Source of the DNA: Myxococcales bacterium
Lineage (GTDB): Bacteria > Myxococcota_A > Polyangia > Haliangiales > Haliangiaceae
NCBI GenBank assembly: GCA_947483555.1
Contig: CANKMW010000057.1
Span: 1 to 58,830 of the forward strand
DNA length: 58,830 bases
Reading direction: 5' to 3'
In this document: piece after piece, positions 1 to 9,444 of the stretch
Layout of the letters: every line of letters starts with the position of its first letter
Position numbering within the stretch: position 1 is the stretch's first letter
The notes under the pieces: generated by a model
Seen by the model: only the letters and a program-made list of their open reading frames with translations
Told to the model about the DNA's origin: nothing
Database searches by the model: none
Translations under genes and position numbers: made by a program

Positions 1-76
1 CCACCCGCCCACGAACCCACACGATCCCGCCGTCCTCGTCGGTGTTATGCTCGCGCCACCGACCCAACCCACTCAT
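1..76 (-). CDS. partial hypothetical protein, N-terminus only
   Basis: An open frame starts at the ATG complementary to 74-76 and runs off the left edge with no stop. It begins MSGLGRWREHNTDEDGG. A purine-rich AAGGAGG lies upstream at a somewhat long spacing of about 15 nt. It would be transcribed divergently from the lipoprotein at 193, making 77-192 a shared promoter region. The product is not recognised, and only 25 residues are visible. Confidence 0.4.
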   Translation of the reverse strand, partial: MSGLGRWREHNTDEDGGIVWVRGRV

Positions 77-192
77 GACAACCAGCGTCCGCCTCCTTCG
101 CCGCACTTGCGCATTTGAGCGGCAGGACGTTGGGAATTACGACACCTAGGCTCGTCGTCTCACGGCGGCTGCCAGCGCCTGAGGAAACCACG

Positions 193-696
193 ATGAGAAA
201 CCTGTTGTTGTGCGCGGTCGTCGGGCTCGCAACCGGATGCAAGCACACCGTCAACGCGGACGAGATGGAAGCCTGGATCAAGGCACGCGGCGAGCAGCTG
301 GGGCTCGAGGTCACGAAAGTGACGTGCCCGAAGATCGAGGCGACCACGGGCAAGAGGTATCGCTGCCAGGTCGAGCTCCAAAGAAAGAAGGAGTACGAAC
401 TCGAGCTCACCGTCAGGGGGCGCGAGGGGGGGAAGGCCAACTTCGACAGCGAGTGGGTGCATCCGGAGGGGTCGATCGGCCTCATCCCGAGTAGCAAGCT
501 CGAGACGGGCGTCGCTCCCAAGATCGAGGACAAGGTCGGCAAGCCGGTCACGATCGCCTGCAGCGAGCCGCTCCTGTTCCTGCCCGCCGACGGCAACCTC
601 CGTTGCGACGTCACCATCGGGGGCGAGAAGGGGCGGGTGCTCATGGTCTTCAACGCGGAGACCGAGCTGCAGCGCTGGGAGCTGGAGAGGCCCTAG
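193..696 (+). CDS. lipoprotein with two DUF4333-like repeats
   Basis: 167-residue predicted lipoprotein. The ATG at 193 is chosen because it starts a clean signal peptide ending in a lipobox (GLATGC) at about residues 12-17; the frame is open further upstream. Two tandem modules follow. Each has a helix, then V-x-x-V/I-x-C-P/S, then a glycine, then R-C-x-V or R-C-D-V. The paired cysteines and spacing resemble DUF4333, a small domain of envelope lipoproteins of unknown function. It is monocistronic and convergent with the methyltransferase at 768. Function unknown; the assignment rests on the motif pattern only. Confidence 0.6.
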   Translation: MRNLLLCAVVGLATGCKHTVNADEMEAWIKARGEQLGLEVTKVTCPKIEATTGKRYRCQVELQRKKEYELELTVRGREGGKANFDSEWVHPEGSIGLIPSSKLETGVAPKIEDKVGKPVTIACSEPLLFLPADGNLRCDVTIGGEKGRVLMVFNAETELQRWELERP

Positions 697-767
697 CGAA
701 CGACTCGGCGATCGCCAAGCAGCACGACGGCACGTAGCCGCGGCGGCCACCGCCAACCTGCGCCGGG

Positions 768-1355
768 TCAGCGCCGCCGCCACAGCGCCAGCGGGCCGGT
801 CGGGTCGTCGTGGTGCTCGACGAGGTCGTAGCCTGGTGGTGGACGGCCGCCGTGATAGCTGACGACCCGGGTGCCGGGTCGCAGCGCGGCGAGGCGCTCG
901 CGGGCGCCGCGCGTCGACGCGAAGTAACACGACGGCGCGTGCGCCGACCCGCCGTCGAGGAGCGGCGCGTCGCGGTGCGCGACCTCGCCGAACGGGTTGA
1001 ACAGGTACAGGCCCGCGAACTCGAGCCAGTCGTGATCGAAGGCGTCGCCGTGGCGCAGCTCGACGTTGGCCGCGCCGAGTTGGCGGGCCAGGTCACGGCC
1101 GACCTCGACCAGGTGTCCGCGCTGCTCGATGCCCACCACCCGCACCGCCGGCGCCGCCAGCGCCGCCGCGATGCAGAACTTGCCGACCCCGGCGCCGATG
1201 TCGAGGACGGCGGTACCAGCGGCCGGCGCCAGCATCCCCAGGGCGCGCCGCGCGACGTCGACGGGCGTGAAGTGGGTGCGCGCCACCCGCCACAGCGCCG
1301 CCGGCAGGAGGCCGTCGAACTCGTCGTCGGTGAGCTGGGTGCCGGCGCCGACCAT
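768..1355 (-). CDS. class I SAM-dependent methyltransferase
   Basis: 195-residue Rossmann-type methyltransferase. Motif I is VLDIGAGVGKFCIAAA at about residues 45-60, followed by the acidic strand end VVGIEQRGHLVEVG (adenosine ribose contact) and ELRHGDAFDHDW. The later FNPFGE segment occupies the motif IV position. The substrate is not evident, and the family is close to generic methyltransferase 11/25 folds. The ATG at 1355 is the first in-frame start that does not run into the divergent gene at 1411, leaving 55 bp for two promoters. Confidence 0.7.
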   Translation of the reverse strand: MVGAGTQLTDDEFDGLLPAALWRVARTHFTPVDVARRALGMLAPAAGTAVLDIGAGVGKFCIAAALAAPAVRVVGIEQRGHLVEVGRDLARQLGAANVELRHGDAFDHDWLEFAGLYLFNPFGEVAHRDAPLLDGGSAHAPSCYFASTRGARERLAALRPGTRVVSYHGGRPPPGYDLVEHHDDPTGPLALWRRR

Positions 1356-1410
1356 CGCCCATGCTCGCACGACGTGACATCGGGACGACTCCGCGGTACC
1401 TGGTGTCGCG

Positions 1411-2076
1411 ATGGCCCGCCCCTGGAAGACCTGCGCGACCGTACCGACTCGCGACGGTCCGCTGGAGCTGCGCCAGCGTGCTGACGACGACTTCTTGATC
1501 CTCATCGCCGGCCGGGTGCTGATGACCAGCAAGGCCCGCCGCTCCGAGGAGGTGCTGGCGACCCTGGGCTGCGCCGCGCTGACCGACCGGCGGGCGCCGC
1601 GCGTGATGATCGGCGGTCTCGGCATGGGGTACACGCTGCGCGCCGCGCTCGACGCGCTGCCGGCGACCGCCACCGTGACCGTGGTCGAGTTGACCGCCGA
1701 GGTCGAGGCGTGGTGCCGCGGGCCGCTGGCGCCACTCACCAGCAGCGCGGTCAGCGACCCGCGGGTCAAGGTCGTGATCGACGACGTCGCCCGCACCATC
1801 GCCGCCGCCCGGCCCGGCGCCTACGACGCCATCCTGCTCGATCTCTACGAGGGCGCGTACCCGAGCAACCAGCGCCAGCCCGACCCGCACTTCGGTCATG
1901 CGGCGCTGGTCCGCACCCGCGCCGCGCTCGGTCCCGGCGGCGTCGTCGGGGTGTGGGCCGAGGAGCCCGATCCGGTGTTCCCCGGACGCCTCGAAGCCGC
2001 CGGCTTCGCGGTCAAGACCCACCGCGCTGGCCGCGGCGGCCGCCGTCATGTGGTCTACCTCGGCCGCCGCTCGTAG
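1411..2076 (+). CDS. spermidine synthase-like methyltransferase-fold protein
   Basis: 221-residue protein of the spermidine synthase/SpeE-like superfamily. It has a short N-terminal beta segment with LILIAGRVLMTSKARRSEE, then the nucleotide-binding motif MIGGLGMGYTLRAAL, the acidic strand VTVVELTAEVEAW, and YDAILLDLYEGAYPSNQ at the position where SpeE carries its catalytic D-x-x-x/DPxGP-like loop. Stand-alone SpeE-like proteins of this size are usually annotated as spermine/spermidine synthase or fused-MFS remnants, and polyamine activity is not assured. Divergent from the methyltransferase at 768-1355. Confidence 0.65.
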   Translation: MARPWKTCATVPTRDGPLELRQRADDDFLILIAGRVLMTSKARRSEEVLATLGCAALTDRRAPRVMIGGLGMGYTLRAALDALPATATVTVVELTAEVEAWCRGPLAPLTSSAVSDPRVKVVIDDVARTIAAARPGAYDAILLDLYEGAYPSNQRQPDPHFGHAALVRTRAALGPGGVVGVWAEEPDPVFPGRLEAAGFAVKTHRAGRGGRRHVVYLGRRS

Positions 2077-2112
2077 TTCACCTGCGCGTGGTGGCCTGAG
2101 CCGGGATCGGCG

Positions 2113-2820
2113 TCACAACCCGGTGGCGGCGACCAGCAGCTCGATCTCGTTGCGCACCTCGACGCGCGCCGACGAGCCGGCGATGGCGCCGGCGGGCACG
2201 ACCCGGGCCGAGCGGTCGAGGCGCACGCGTTCTTGCGAGGTCTCGTCGGGCTTGCTCTTGAGACCACCGACCGGGACGGTGTAGGTGCCGGTGTCGGCGA
2301 TCTCGAGCTCGTTGATCTCCTCGGTGTCGAAGCGCGCCACGTCGGCGGCCTCGTCGCGTTCCCAGCTGACGACCAGCGGGACGAGCGCGTCGACGGCCGC
2401 ACCGGCCAGCGGTGCGGTGAACCGGTGCAGCGCGGGACCGTCGATGCGGACGCCGTCGATGAAGTCGTCGCCCGAGCTGACCGACAGCTCGTAGACCTCG
2501 CGGTAGGTGGCCTGGGTGCCGCGCCAGCGATCGTCGCCGGCGTCGTAGACCAGCGCCACGGCGCCGCCGTTCGAGGTCACGGTCACGGTGCCGGTGGTGA
2601 CCGCGACGTCGTTCTTGCGGATGCGAACGTCGAAGCTGGTCTGGAACCCGTCGGAGCGGCCGGCGTTGGTGATGATCGGTGACGCCTCGATGTCGGCCTC
2701 GACGAACAGCGTGAGCGACCCGGTCCCCGGATCGCTGCCGGCCCCCGGATCGAGATCGCCACCGCAGGCAGCCAGCGCGCAGACCGCCACGGACACGGCC
2801 AAGAGATTCGACGTTCGCAT
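2113..2820 (-). CDS. hypothetical lipoprotein
   Basis: 235 residues starting MRTSNLLAVSVAVCALAACGG, a textbook lipoprotein signal with lipobox. The ATG is at 2820; GGAGGA lies just upstream on the minus strand. The mature part is beta-rich with many Asp/Thr/Val residues. It resembles an Ig-like or carboxypeptidase-regulatory beta sandwich (SFDVRIRKNDVAVTTGTVTV), but I cannot name a family. Monocistronic; the 203 bp between it and the upstream hrpB stop at 3024 contain no gene. Confidence 0.7.
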   Translation of the reverse strand: MRTSNLLAVSVAVCALAACGGDLDPGAGSDPGTGSLTLFVEADIEASPIITNAGRSDGFQTSFDVRIRKNDVAVTTGTVTVTSNGGAVALVYDAGDDRWRGTQATYREVYELSVSSGDDFIDGVRIDGPALHRFTAPLAGAAVDALVPLVVSWERDEAADVARFDTEEINELEIADTGTYTVPVGGLKSKPDETSQERVRLDRSARVVPAGAIAGSSARVEVRNEIELLVAATGL

Positions 2821-3023
2821 GATTCCTCCTCGGCCGACGGTCACTGCAGCCGCCGTGCCTCCCGGTGTCCGGCGACCGGACGGTCGGAACCTCGCGACCT
2901 GGGCCGGCCGCGGCCCACCGCCGCCTACACCCACCGAGCGGTCGGACGTGACAGCGGTGGCGCGTGTGTACGGACCGTGCGCAGCCGTGGCCGCGCGCCG
3001 TGGCCGCGCCGTGGCCGCGCCGA

Positions 3024-5552
3024 TCAGTCCCGATCGTCGGCGATCAGCGTCATCGGATCCTCGGGCCAGCCATGCTTGGGGTAGCGGCGCATGAGCTGGC
3101 GGCGCAGCTCCGGGTAGTGGCGCTGCCAGAAGCCGGGCAGATCCTGGGTCACCTGGACCGGGCGCTGGTTGGGCGCCAGCAGGTGCAGCACCAGCGGGAC
3201 CCGACCGCCAGCGACCGCCGGTCCGCGCGGCAGCCCGAAGAAGTCCTGCAACCGCGACGCGATCCACGGTGGTCGGTCGAGCTCGTAGTGCACGGCGACA
3301 CGGCGGCGTCCGAGCTGGACGTGGGTCGGCGCGGCGCGATCGAGCGCCGCCCGATGCTCGGCGATCTGGGCGTCGAGCAGGTCGAGCAGCGCCGCCTTCT
3401 TGAGCTCGGCGAACGAGGTCATGCCCGCACACGCCCGCGCCAGCAGCGCGGCCAGCGCGTCGTCGCCGGGCGGCACCAGGCCGGGCACGTGGGTGGCGGC
3501 GAAGCTCAGTCGCGCTCGCCAGTCGGCCAGGCGCTCGGCGTCGACGAAGCGCTCGATGCCGGCCGCCAAGGCCTCCCGCGCCAGCACCGCCGCGGCGTCC
3601 GGATCGCTGCGCGCCGCCGCGGGATCCATGCGCTCGTCGATCGCCAGGCCGTCGAAGGTGGTGCGCTGGGCGCGCTCGACGCGGCCGGCGTCCCGGTTCC
3701 AGACCAGCTCGTCGGTCTCGGCGATCCGATCGGGAAACAGATCGAGCAGCCACAGGGGCTCGACGCGGCTGGCGCGGCGGATGCTGACCTTGCCGCGCGC
3801 CACCTCGCCGGCGTCGACCGCGACCATCAGCTCGGCGTCGATCACCACCGACGACGGCGCCAGGGTGCCGCTGCCGCCGGCGGCGAACACGATCTCCGCG
3901 GAGCGGGCCCGGCGCCGCCCGAGGCGGTCGGGGTAGCCGGCGAGGATCGCGATCAACAAGGCGTCGTCGACCGCGACGTCGTCGCGCGGCGCCGCCGCCT
4001 CGTCGCGCGCCAGACGTTCGAGCTGGCGCGCGGCGCGATCGACCGCCATCGCGGTCGCCACGTCGAGGCCGGCGTCGCGCAGCCGGCCGGGTCGCAAGCC
4101 GTCATGGCGGGCGTCGAGCAGCGCGTCGAGATCTTCGATCAGATCCGAGTCGGCGGCGATGCGTGCGGCGGCGCCGGGGCCGCGGCGCTCGACCCGCAGC
4201 TCGCGGGCGCCGAGCAGCGCGGCGACCACGGCGCCCTCGCGGGCCACGCCGCGGCGTTCGGCCTCGACCAGGAGCCGGGCCTGCCGCGGGTGGGCCGGGA
4301 AGCGCAGCATGCGGCGGCCGGTCGCGGTCACCACGCCGTGCTCGTCGACGGCGCCGAGGCGGCGCAGCAGCTCGTCGGCGGCCTCGGCGGCGGCCGGCGG
4401 CGGGGCCTCGAACCACGGGAACTCGGTGAGCCGCGCGAAGCCGGCGGCGTGCAGCTCGAGCGCGGCCTCGGCCAGGTCGGCCCGCGCCACCTCGGGGGCA
4501 TCGCGCTCGCGCCGGGTGTCGTGATCGTGCTTGGTGTACAGGCGCACGGCTCGCCCCGGTCGGGTCCGGCCGGCGCGGCCGGCGCGCTGGGTGGCGCTGG
4601 CCTTCGAGATCGGTTCGATCACCAGGCTGGCCAGCCCCGACCACGGTGAGTGGCGCGCGACGCGCGCGGTGCCGGCGTCGATCACGGCGACCACGCCGTC
4701 GATGGTCACCGAGGTCTCGGCGACGTTGGTGGCCAGGATGATCTTGCGGCGGTCGGCGCGCGCCACCGCGCGGTCCTGCTCGTCGGCCGACAGGTCGCCA
4801 TGCAGCGGCAGCACCAGCAGGTCGGCGCGTGCGGCCAGCTCGGCCAGATCCTCGGCGGCGCGCCGGATCTCGCCGCCGCCGGGCAGGAAGACCAGCACGT
4901 CGCCGTCGAGCCCGTCGCTCACCAGGCGCCGCACCGCGCTCGCCACCTGCTTGCCGAGCTGGCGGTCATCGGGCGCCGCGGCAAATTCGACCTCGATCGG
5001 GAACGTCCGGCCCTCGGACACCACGACCGGGGCGTCGAGGAACGTCGCCACCGGCCCCGGATCGATGGTCGCCGACATCGCGACGATCTTCAGATCGGGG
5101 CGCGGGCCGCGGCGCAACCGCTGGCACAGCGCCAGCGCCAGATCGCCGGCCAGGTGGCGCTCGTGCAGCTCGTCGAGGATGACGACGCCGGTGCCGCGCA
5201 ACGTCGGGTCGGCGAGCAGCTGACGGGTCAGCACGCCCTCGGTGACGAAGCGGATCCGGGTCGCGGCGCCGACCCGCCGATCGAAGCGCACCTCGTAGCC
5301 GACCTGGTCACCGAGCCGGGCACCGCGCTCGCTCGCCACCCGCGCCGCCGCCAGGCGGGTCGCCAGCCGCCGCGGCTCGAGCACGACGACGTCGCCGTGG
5401 CCGGCGAGACCGGCGTCGAGCAGCGCGCCCGGCACCCGGGTGGTCTTGCCGGCGCCCGGCGGCGCGACCAGCACGCCGGCGCCGCGCTCACGGACCGCGG
5501 CGACCAGCGACGCCAGCACGTCGTCGATCGGCAAGGGCGACAGCGCGGACAC
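3024..5552 (-). CDS. hrpB: ATP-dependent RNA helicase HrpB
   Basis: DEAH/RHA-family helicase. The GTG at 5552 gives 842 residues, the usual HrpB length; an upstream ATG at 5615 would add an unconserved tail. Motifs in order: PPGAGKTT (Walker A), EPRRLA (Ia), DELHERH (II), MSATID (III), ATNVAETSVTI (IV/V) and QRAGRAGRTRPGRAVRLY (VI). The helicase-associated (HA2-like) and HrpB C-terminal domains follow, ending in the typical PxxVQxTxDLPGFWxxxYP block. HrpB roles are poorly defined in bacteria (RNA processing). It is divergent from the hemerythrin-like gene at 5687. Confidence 0.93.
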   Translation of the reverse strand: MSALSPLPIDDVLASLVAAVRERGAGVLVAPPGAGKTTRVPGALLDAGLAGHGDVVVLEPRRLATRLAAARVASERGARLGDQVGYEVRFDRRVGAATRIRFVTEGVLTRQLLADPTLRGTGVVILDELHERHLAGDLALALCQRLRRGPRPDLKIVAMSATIDPGPVATFLDAPVVVSEGRTFPIEVEFAAAPDDRQLGKQVASAVRRLVSDGLDGDVLVFLPGGGEIRRAAEDLAELAARADLLVLPLHGDLSADEQDRAVARADRRKIILATNVAETSVTIDGVVAVIDAGTARVARHSPWSGLASLVIEPISKASATQRAGRAGRTRPGRAVRLYTKHDHDTRRERDAPEVARADLAEAALELHAAGFARLTEFPWFEAPPPAAAEAADELLRRLGAVDEHGVVTATGRRMLRFPAHPRQARLLVEAERRGVAREGAVVAALLGARELRVERRGPGAAARIAADSDLIEDLDALLDARHDGLRPGRLRDAGLDVATAMAVDRAARQLERLARDEAAAPRDDVAVDDALLIAILAGYPDRLGRRRARSAEIVFAAGGSGTLAPSSVVIDAELMVAVDAGEVARGKVSIRRASRVEPLWLLDLFPDRIAETDELVWNRDAGRVERAQRTTFDGLAIDERMDPAAARSDPDAAAVLAREALAAGIERFVDAERLADWRARLSFAATHVPGLVPPGDDALAALLARACAGMTSFAELKKAALLDLLDAQIAEHRAALDRAAPTHVQLGRRRVAVHYELDRPPWIASRLQDFFGLPRGPAVAGGRVPLVLHLLAPNQRPVQVTQDLPGFWQRHYPELRRQLMRRYPKHGWPEDPMTLIADDRD

Positions 5553-5686
5553 GGCGCAGCACCTTACACCGCCGATGGCGCAAGCCATGCACGGCGGTGG
5601 CCGTGGCGCGCGCAACGGCTGCGCGCCTTGGCGCTCCGGGGCGACGACGTGGCAGCGCGGGCGCGGGCGCGTAGTACGGTGGGGGC

Positions 5687-6190
5687 ATGTCGTACGTCGA
5701 GCCCGGCCTGGTCGGCGTCCACCATGTGCTCGATGCCATGTTCGCGTTGTTTCGCGAGCTGGTGGTGGGCGGCGACGGACGGCGTGCCCACGAGGTCCTG
5801 GCCGCCTACCGGGCCCTCACCGCGCGCCACGCTGGCGACGAGGAACGCCACCTGGTGCCGTGGCTCGGCCCGACCGCGCGCTGGCCCGCCGAGCTGTACC
5901 TCGGCCAGCACGAGAAGCTCTTCACCGGACTCGACCGCATCGCTCTGGTCGTGACCGGCCTGCGGGTCGGCGCCCCGGCCTGGCGCGGCCACGCCTTGGC
6001 CGTGCTCGACGCCGCCGCGCCGGTCCACCACCTGGCCGAGCACCACCATCTCGCCGAGGAGCAAGACCTGTTCGTGGTCGCGACGGCGGCGGCGCCGACC
6101 TTGCTGGCAGAGCTCGCCGTCGGGTGGCACGCCGCCGCGGCGGCCCACGCCGCGCTGCTCGCGGAGGCCCGCGCCTCGCTCGGCGCGTGA
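5687..6190 (+). CDS. hemerythrin-like HHE domain protein
   Basis: 167-residue all-helical protein. Candidate diiron ligands follow the HHE pattern: GVHHVLDAMF near the N-terminus, RHAGDEERHLVPWL, GQHEKLF, and HHLAEHHHLAEEQDLF in the C-terminal half. Hemerythrin-like HHE proteins bind O2 or NO or handle iron and redox stress. The gene starts at the ATG at 5687, directly after the short divergent promoter region shared with hrpB. The ligand set is read by eye, so its completeness is uncertain. Confidence 0.6.
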   Translation: MSYVEPGLVGVHHVLDAMFALFRELVVGGDGRRAHEVLAAYRALTARHAGDEERHLVPWLGPTARWPAELYLGQHEKLFTGLDRIALVVTGLRVGAPAWRGHALAVLDAAAPVHHLAEHHHLAEEQDLFVVATAAAPTLLAELAVGWHAAAAAHAALLAEARASLGA

Positions 6191-6211
6191 TCCGGGCGTT
6201 CGGCATCGTCT

Positions 6212-7756
6212 GTGCTTGCTCGTCGAGGGATGCTCGACGTCCTGGTGATCGGCTCGGGGTATGGCGGCGCCGCGATCGCGGCACGGCTGGCCCCGCATGC
6301 GAGCGTGCTGGTCGTGGAACGGGGGCGCTGGTGGCGGCCCGGGCAGTTTCCGCACGGCGTCGCCGCGATGTGCCGGACCTATCGCACCCGGCGCAACCCG
6401 ACCGGCCTGTGGGGCGTGCGGCTCGGTCGCGGCACGGGCGTCGGCTACGCCAGTGCCGTCGGTGGGTCGAGCGCGGTCAACTACGGCATCACCAGCCGCC
6501 CCGACGATCACGTCTTCGCCGGCTGGCCGGTGTCGGCGGCGGCGCTGGCGCCGTACTTCGCCCGCGCGCGCGAGGTCTTGCGACCGACGCCCAGCCCGCG
6601 CGCCGTCGCGCTCGGTGACCGCGCCTTCCTCGATCGAGTCGAGCCTGGCCGCCGCGTCGATCTGGAGAACACGATCGACTGGGACCGCTGCGACGACTGC
6701 GGCCGTTGCGTCCCGGGCTGCAACCGGGGCGCCAAGCGCGCGCTCGACCAGACCTACCTCGCGCTGGCGCTGGCGGCCGGCGCCGAGCTTCGCGTCGAGA
6801 CCGAGGTGCGCGGCCTGGTGCCGCTCCGCGACGGCGGCCACGCCGTCGAGCTGCGCGCGGCCGGCGGCGGTCCGGAATGGGTGCGCGCGCGTCAGGTCGT
6901 GCTCGCCGCCGGCACGCTCGGCACGCTCGACCTCGTGCATCGCAGCCACCTCGCCGTCGGGCCCGGCTTCGGCCAGCGGCTGAGCCTCAACGGCGACGGT
7001 CTCGCGTTTCTCTACGACACGCCGCACGCCCTCTCGAGTCACGCCGGTGCGCCGATCTCGACCTCGGTCCGCATCCCGTTCACCGACGAGGATGGCCGCG
7101 TCCGCACCCTCATGGTGATGAGCGGCCGCGTGCCCGCCGCCGCCTCGCGGTTCGCCGCCGCGGCGCTGGCCGCGCTCGCCGGGACGATCGGCGACGATCC
7201 CGGCCGCAGCGCCCACGCGCCGCACCCGCTGCGCCGCCGGCTGCGCGATCTTGCCATCGTCGACAGCGGCGGCGCGCTGTCGCGCTCGTTCATGTACAAG
7301 CTCGACGCCCAGGACCGTGGCCGCGGCACGGCGCGCTTCACCGGCGCCGGCGTGGTGATCGACTGGCCGGACTACGCCGACGATCCCATCCTGCGCTTCG
7401 CCGGCGAGCGGCTGCGGGCGTGGGCGGCCGCCGCCGGCGGCACCGTGGTCCCCGACGTGGCGCGGCTGCCGGGCATGCGCAGCTTCAGCGTTCACCCGCT
7501 CGGTGGCTGTCGCATGGCGTGCTCGATCGACGACGGCGTGGTCGACGACGTCGGCCGCGTGTTCCACCCCGGCGGTGGTGTCCACGCCGGGCTGCGCATC
7601 GCCGACGGCAGCATCGTCCCCGAGGCGCTCGGCGTGCCGCCGAGCTGGACCATCACGGCGCTGGCCGAACGGATCGCCGACGACTTGATTCGCGAGCTGG
7701 CCACGAGCGATCGCCCTCAGCGTTCGGCCAGCGCCACCTCCACCTCGCGCACGTAG
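6212..7756 (+). CDS. GMC-family FAD oxidoreductase (cholesterol-oxidase-like)
   Basis: Flavoprotein of about 508-514 residues. The FAD fold VIGSGYGGAAIAARL is at the extreme N-terminus, followed by VERGRWWRPGQFP and SSAVNYG. A Cys cluster CDDCGRCVPGCNRGAK occurs at about residue 165, as in the ferredoxin-like insertion of this subgroup. The C-terminal GMC block has HPLGGCRM and the active-site region RIADGSIVPEALGVPPSWTITALAER. The substrate is probably a sterol or other hydrophobic alcohol (inference). The start is either GTG 6212 or ATG 6230; ATG 6230 begins immediately with the FAD motif. The 3' end overlaps the convergent vWA gene by 40 bp. Confidence 0.85.
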   Translation: MLARRGMLDVLVIGSGYGGAAIAARLAPHASVLVVERGRWWRPGQFPHGVAAMCRTYRTRRNPTGLWGVRLGRGTGVGYASAVGGSSAVNYGITSRPDDHVFAGWPVSAAALAPYFARAREVLRPTPSPRAVALGDRAFLDRVEPGRRVDLENTIDWDRCDDCGRCVPGCNRGAKRALDQTYLALALAAGAELRVETEVRGLVPLRDGGHAVELRAAGGGPEWVRARQVVLAAGTLGTLDLVHRSHLAVGPGFGQRLSLNGDGLAFLYDTPHALSSHAGAPISTSVRIPFTDEDGRVRTLMVMSGRVPAAASRFAAAALAALAGTIGDDPGRSAHAPHPLRRRLRDLAIVDSGGALSRSFMYKLDAQDRGRGTARFTGAGVVIDWPDYADDPILRFAGERLRAWAAAAGGTVVPDVARLPGMRSFSVHPLGGCRMACSIDDGVVDDVGRVFHPGGGVHAGLRIADGSIVPEALGVPPSWTITALAERIADDLIRELATSDRPQRSASATSTSRT

Positions 7757-8379
7757 ATGGCGGGCAGGGCGTCGAGCGAGACGTTGGCGTGGAGGCGTCC
7801 GCCGGTGCCATCGGCGATCATGCGGAGGAGGCGGAGGTCGGCATCGCCGATGGCCACGGCCGAGACCGTGATGCCGTCGGCGCGCATCGCGGCGACCAGC
7901 TCCTCGACGCCGTCGTAGGCCGACTCGCCGTCGGACAGGAGGACGATGTGGCGGATCGGGCCGGGCGCGCCACGCAGGCGCGCGTGGGCGTCGCGCATGG
8001 CGGCGACCAGATCGGTGCCGCCGCCCGCCTCGATCCTGGTGATGGCGGCGCGGGCGGCCGTGCGATCGCCAATGGCGGCCAGGACCACCGGCTCGGTGGT
8101 CGCGCTGTCGAAGGCGAGCACGCCGAACGGCGCGCCGTCGGGCATGGTGTCGAGCGCCGCCGTCATCGCGGCGCGCGCGGCCTCCAGCTTGGGACCCTGC
8201 ATCGAGCCCGAGCGATCGACGACCATCAGCACGGCGGCGCCGGCCGGCAACTCGAGGCGTGGGACCGGCACGCCGCGCACGGTCGGCGCTGCGGTCGCGG
8301 CGCCGGCTGCCGGCGGTGCCGCGCGGCACGAGACGAGGGTCGAGAGGAGCGTGACGGCGATCGCGGCGGCGGCGTCCAT
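7717..8379 (-). CDS. von Willebrand factor A domain lipoprotein
   Basis: 220 residues from the ATG at 8379. A hydrophobic signal ends at TLLSTLVSC, a probable lipobox. One vWA domain fills the rest. Its MIDAS metal site is visible: DRSGS (D-x-S-x-S), the T of GGGTDL, and the D of LLSDGES. Such proteins bind ligands or partners through a divalent cation at the cell surface. It converges on the GMC oxidoreductase with overlapping 3' ends, so antisense interference is possible but not shown. Confidence 0.8.
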   Translation of the reverse strand: MDAAAAIAVTLLSTLVSCRAAPPAAGAATAAPTVRGVPVPRLELPAGAAVLMVVDRSGSMQGPKLEAARAAMTAALDTMPDGAPFGVLAFDSATTEPVVLAAIGDRTAARAAITRIEAGGGTDLVAAMRDAHARLRGAPGPIRHIVLLSDGESAYDGVEELVAAMRADGITVSAVAIGDADLRLLRMIADGTGGRLHANVSLDALPAIYVREVEVALAER

Positions 8380-8528
8380 GTTGGTGATGATGATACGCGG
8401 GCGAGGGCCGCGCGAGGTGAAACACCATCCCGCGATCGGGTGCCGGGCCAGGGCTGGTCGCATGTCGCCGAACCCGGTTCGGTAGCCGCCCGCTACCGTC
8501 GGCGGGCGTGGGCGCTACAGTCGCGGTG

Positions 8529-9431
8529 ATGTCACCGCCGCCGTTCCCGTCGCCGCCCATGCCCGAGCTCGCACCGGAGCGGGTGGCGACCGCGTCGTTC
8601 CCGCTGCGCTACGAGGACATCGCGCAGGACGGTCGCATGATGGCGACCGCGTTGCCGCCGGCGATCGGGTGGACGGTGTGGCGCCAGCTGCTCGCCGATC
8701 ATCCCTCGGCGCGCAGCATGCAGCGGCAGGGGCTGGTCGCCATCCTGTCGCGGCTCACCGTCGACGGCAGCGACGAGTCGATCCGCGTCGATCAGAAGGT
8801 CGAGGCCACCGGCGGCTATCAGCTCGCGCGCCACGAGGTCGACGGCGCGGTCGAGAAGCTGTTCCTCAACATGTGGGTCGAGGTCCGCGGCGCGCGGGGC
8901 CGCGTGGTCCCGCCCGAGGGGCCGGGGCCGTCGGTGATCGCCGGTCGGGTGTTCGCCGAGCACACCTTCACGCGCATCTTCGCCACCCCCGATCAGCGCC
9001 GGGTCACCCGGCTCGAGCTCGAGGGTCTGCCGGCGGTGCCCGAGGCGCTGCACCCCTTCTCGGCGCCGCGCACGGCGATGGAGTTGCCGCTCGACGCCGA
9101 GCCGCTCGACGACGACTACGTCCCCGACGAGGCCATCACCGTGTTCGGCCTCGACCACACCGACTCCAACCAGCACGTCAACTCGCTGGTCTATCCGCGC
9201 CTGTTCGCCGAGGCCGCGCTGCGCCGCCTGGCCGCCCGCGGCCGCCCGTGCCGCGCGCTGGTGCGCGCCCTCGACCTCGCCTATCGCAAGCCCAGCTTCG
9301 CCGGCGACGCGGTCCGCATCCACCTGCGGACCTTCACGCTCGGCGACCGCGCCGGCGCCGCCGGGTTCCTGGTCGACGCTGACGATGCCGCCGCCAGGCC
9401 GCGCTGCTGCGCCCGCATCATCTTCGGCTGA
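8529..9431 (+). CDS. acyl-ACP thioesterase-like hotdog protein
   Basis: 300 residues from the ATG at 8529 (a GTG 21 nt upstream is also open). Two hotdog-like halves are inferred. The second carries FGLDHTDSNQHVNSLVYPRL, matching the D-x-N-x-H-V-N-x-x-x-Y signature of acyl-ACP and 4-hydroxybenzoyl-CoA-type thioesterases. The first half has WRQLLADH and EKLFLNMWVEVRG. It probably hydrolyses an acyl-ACP or acyl-CoA thioester in the cytoplasm; the chain length is unknown. It faces the AAA ATPase gene tail to tail. Confidence 0.6.
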   Translation: MSPPPFPSPPMPELAPERVATASFPLRYEDIAQDGRMMATALPPAIGWTVWRQLLADHPSARSMQRQGLVAILSRLTVDGSDESIRVDQKVEATGGYQLARHEVDGAVEKLFLNMWVEVRGARGRVVPPEGPGPSVIAGRVFAEHTFTRIFATPDQRRVTRLELEGLPAVPEALHPFSAPRTAMELPLDAEPLDDDYVPDEAITVFGLDHTDSNQHVNSLVYPRLFAEAALRRLAARGRPCRALVRALDLAYRKPSFAGDAVRIHLRTFTLGDRAGAAGFLVDADDAAARPRCCARIIFG

Positions 9432-9444
9432 CCCGCTGGGTTGA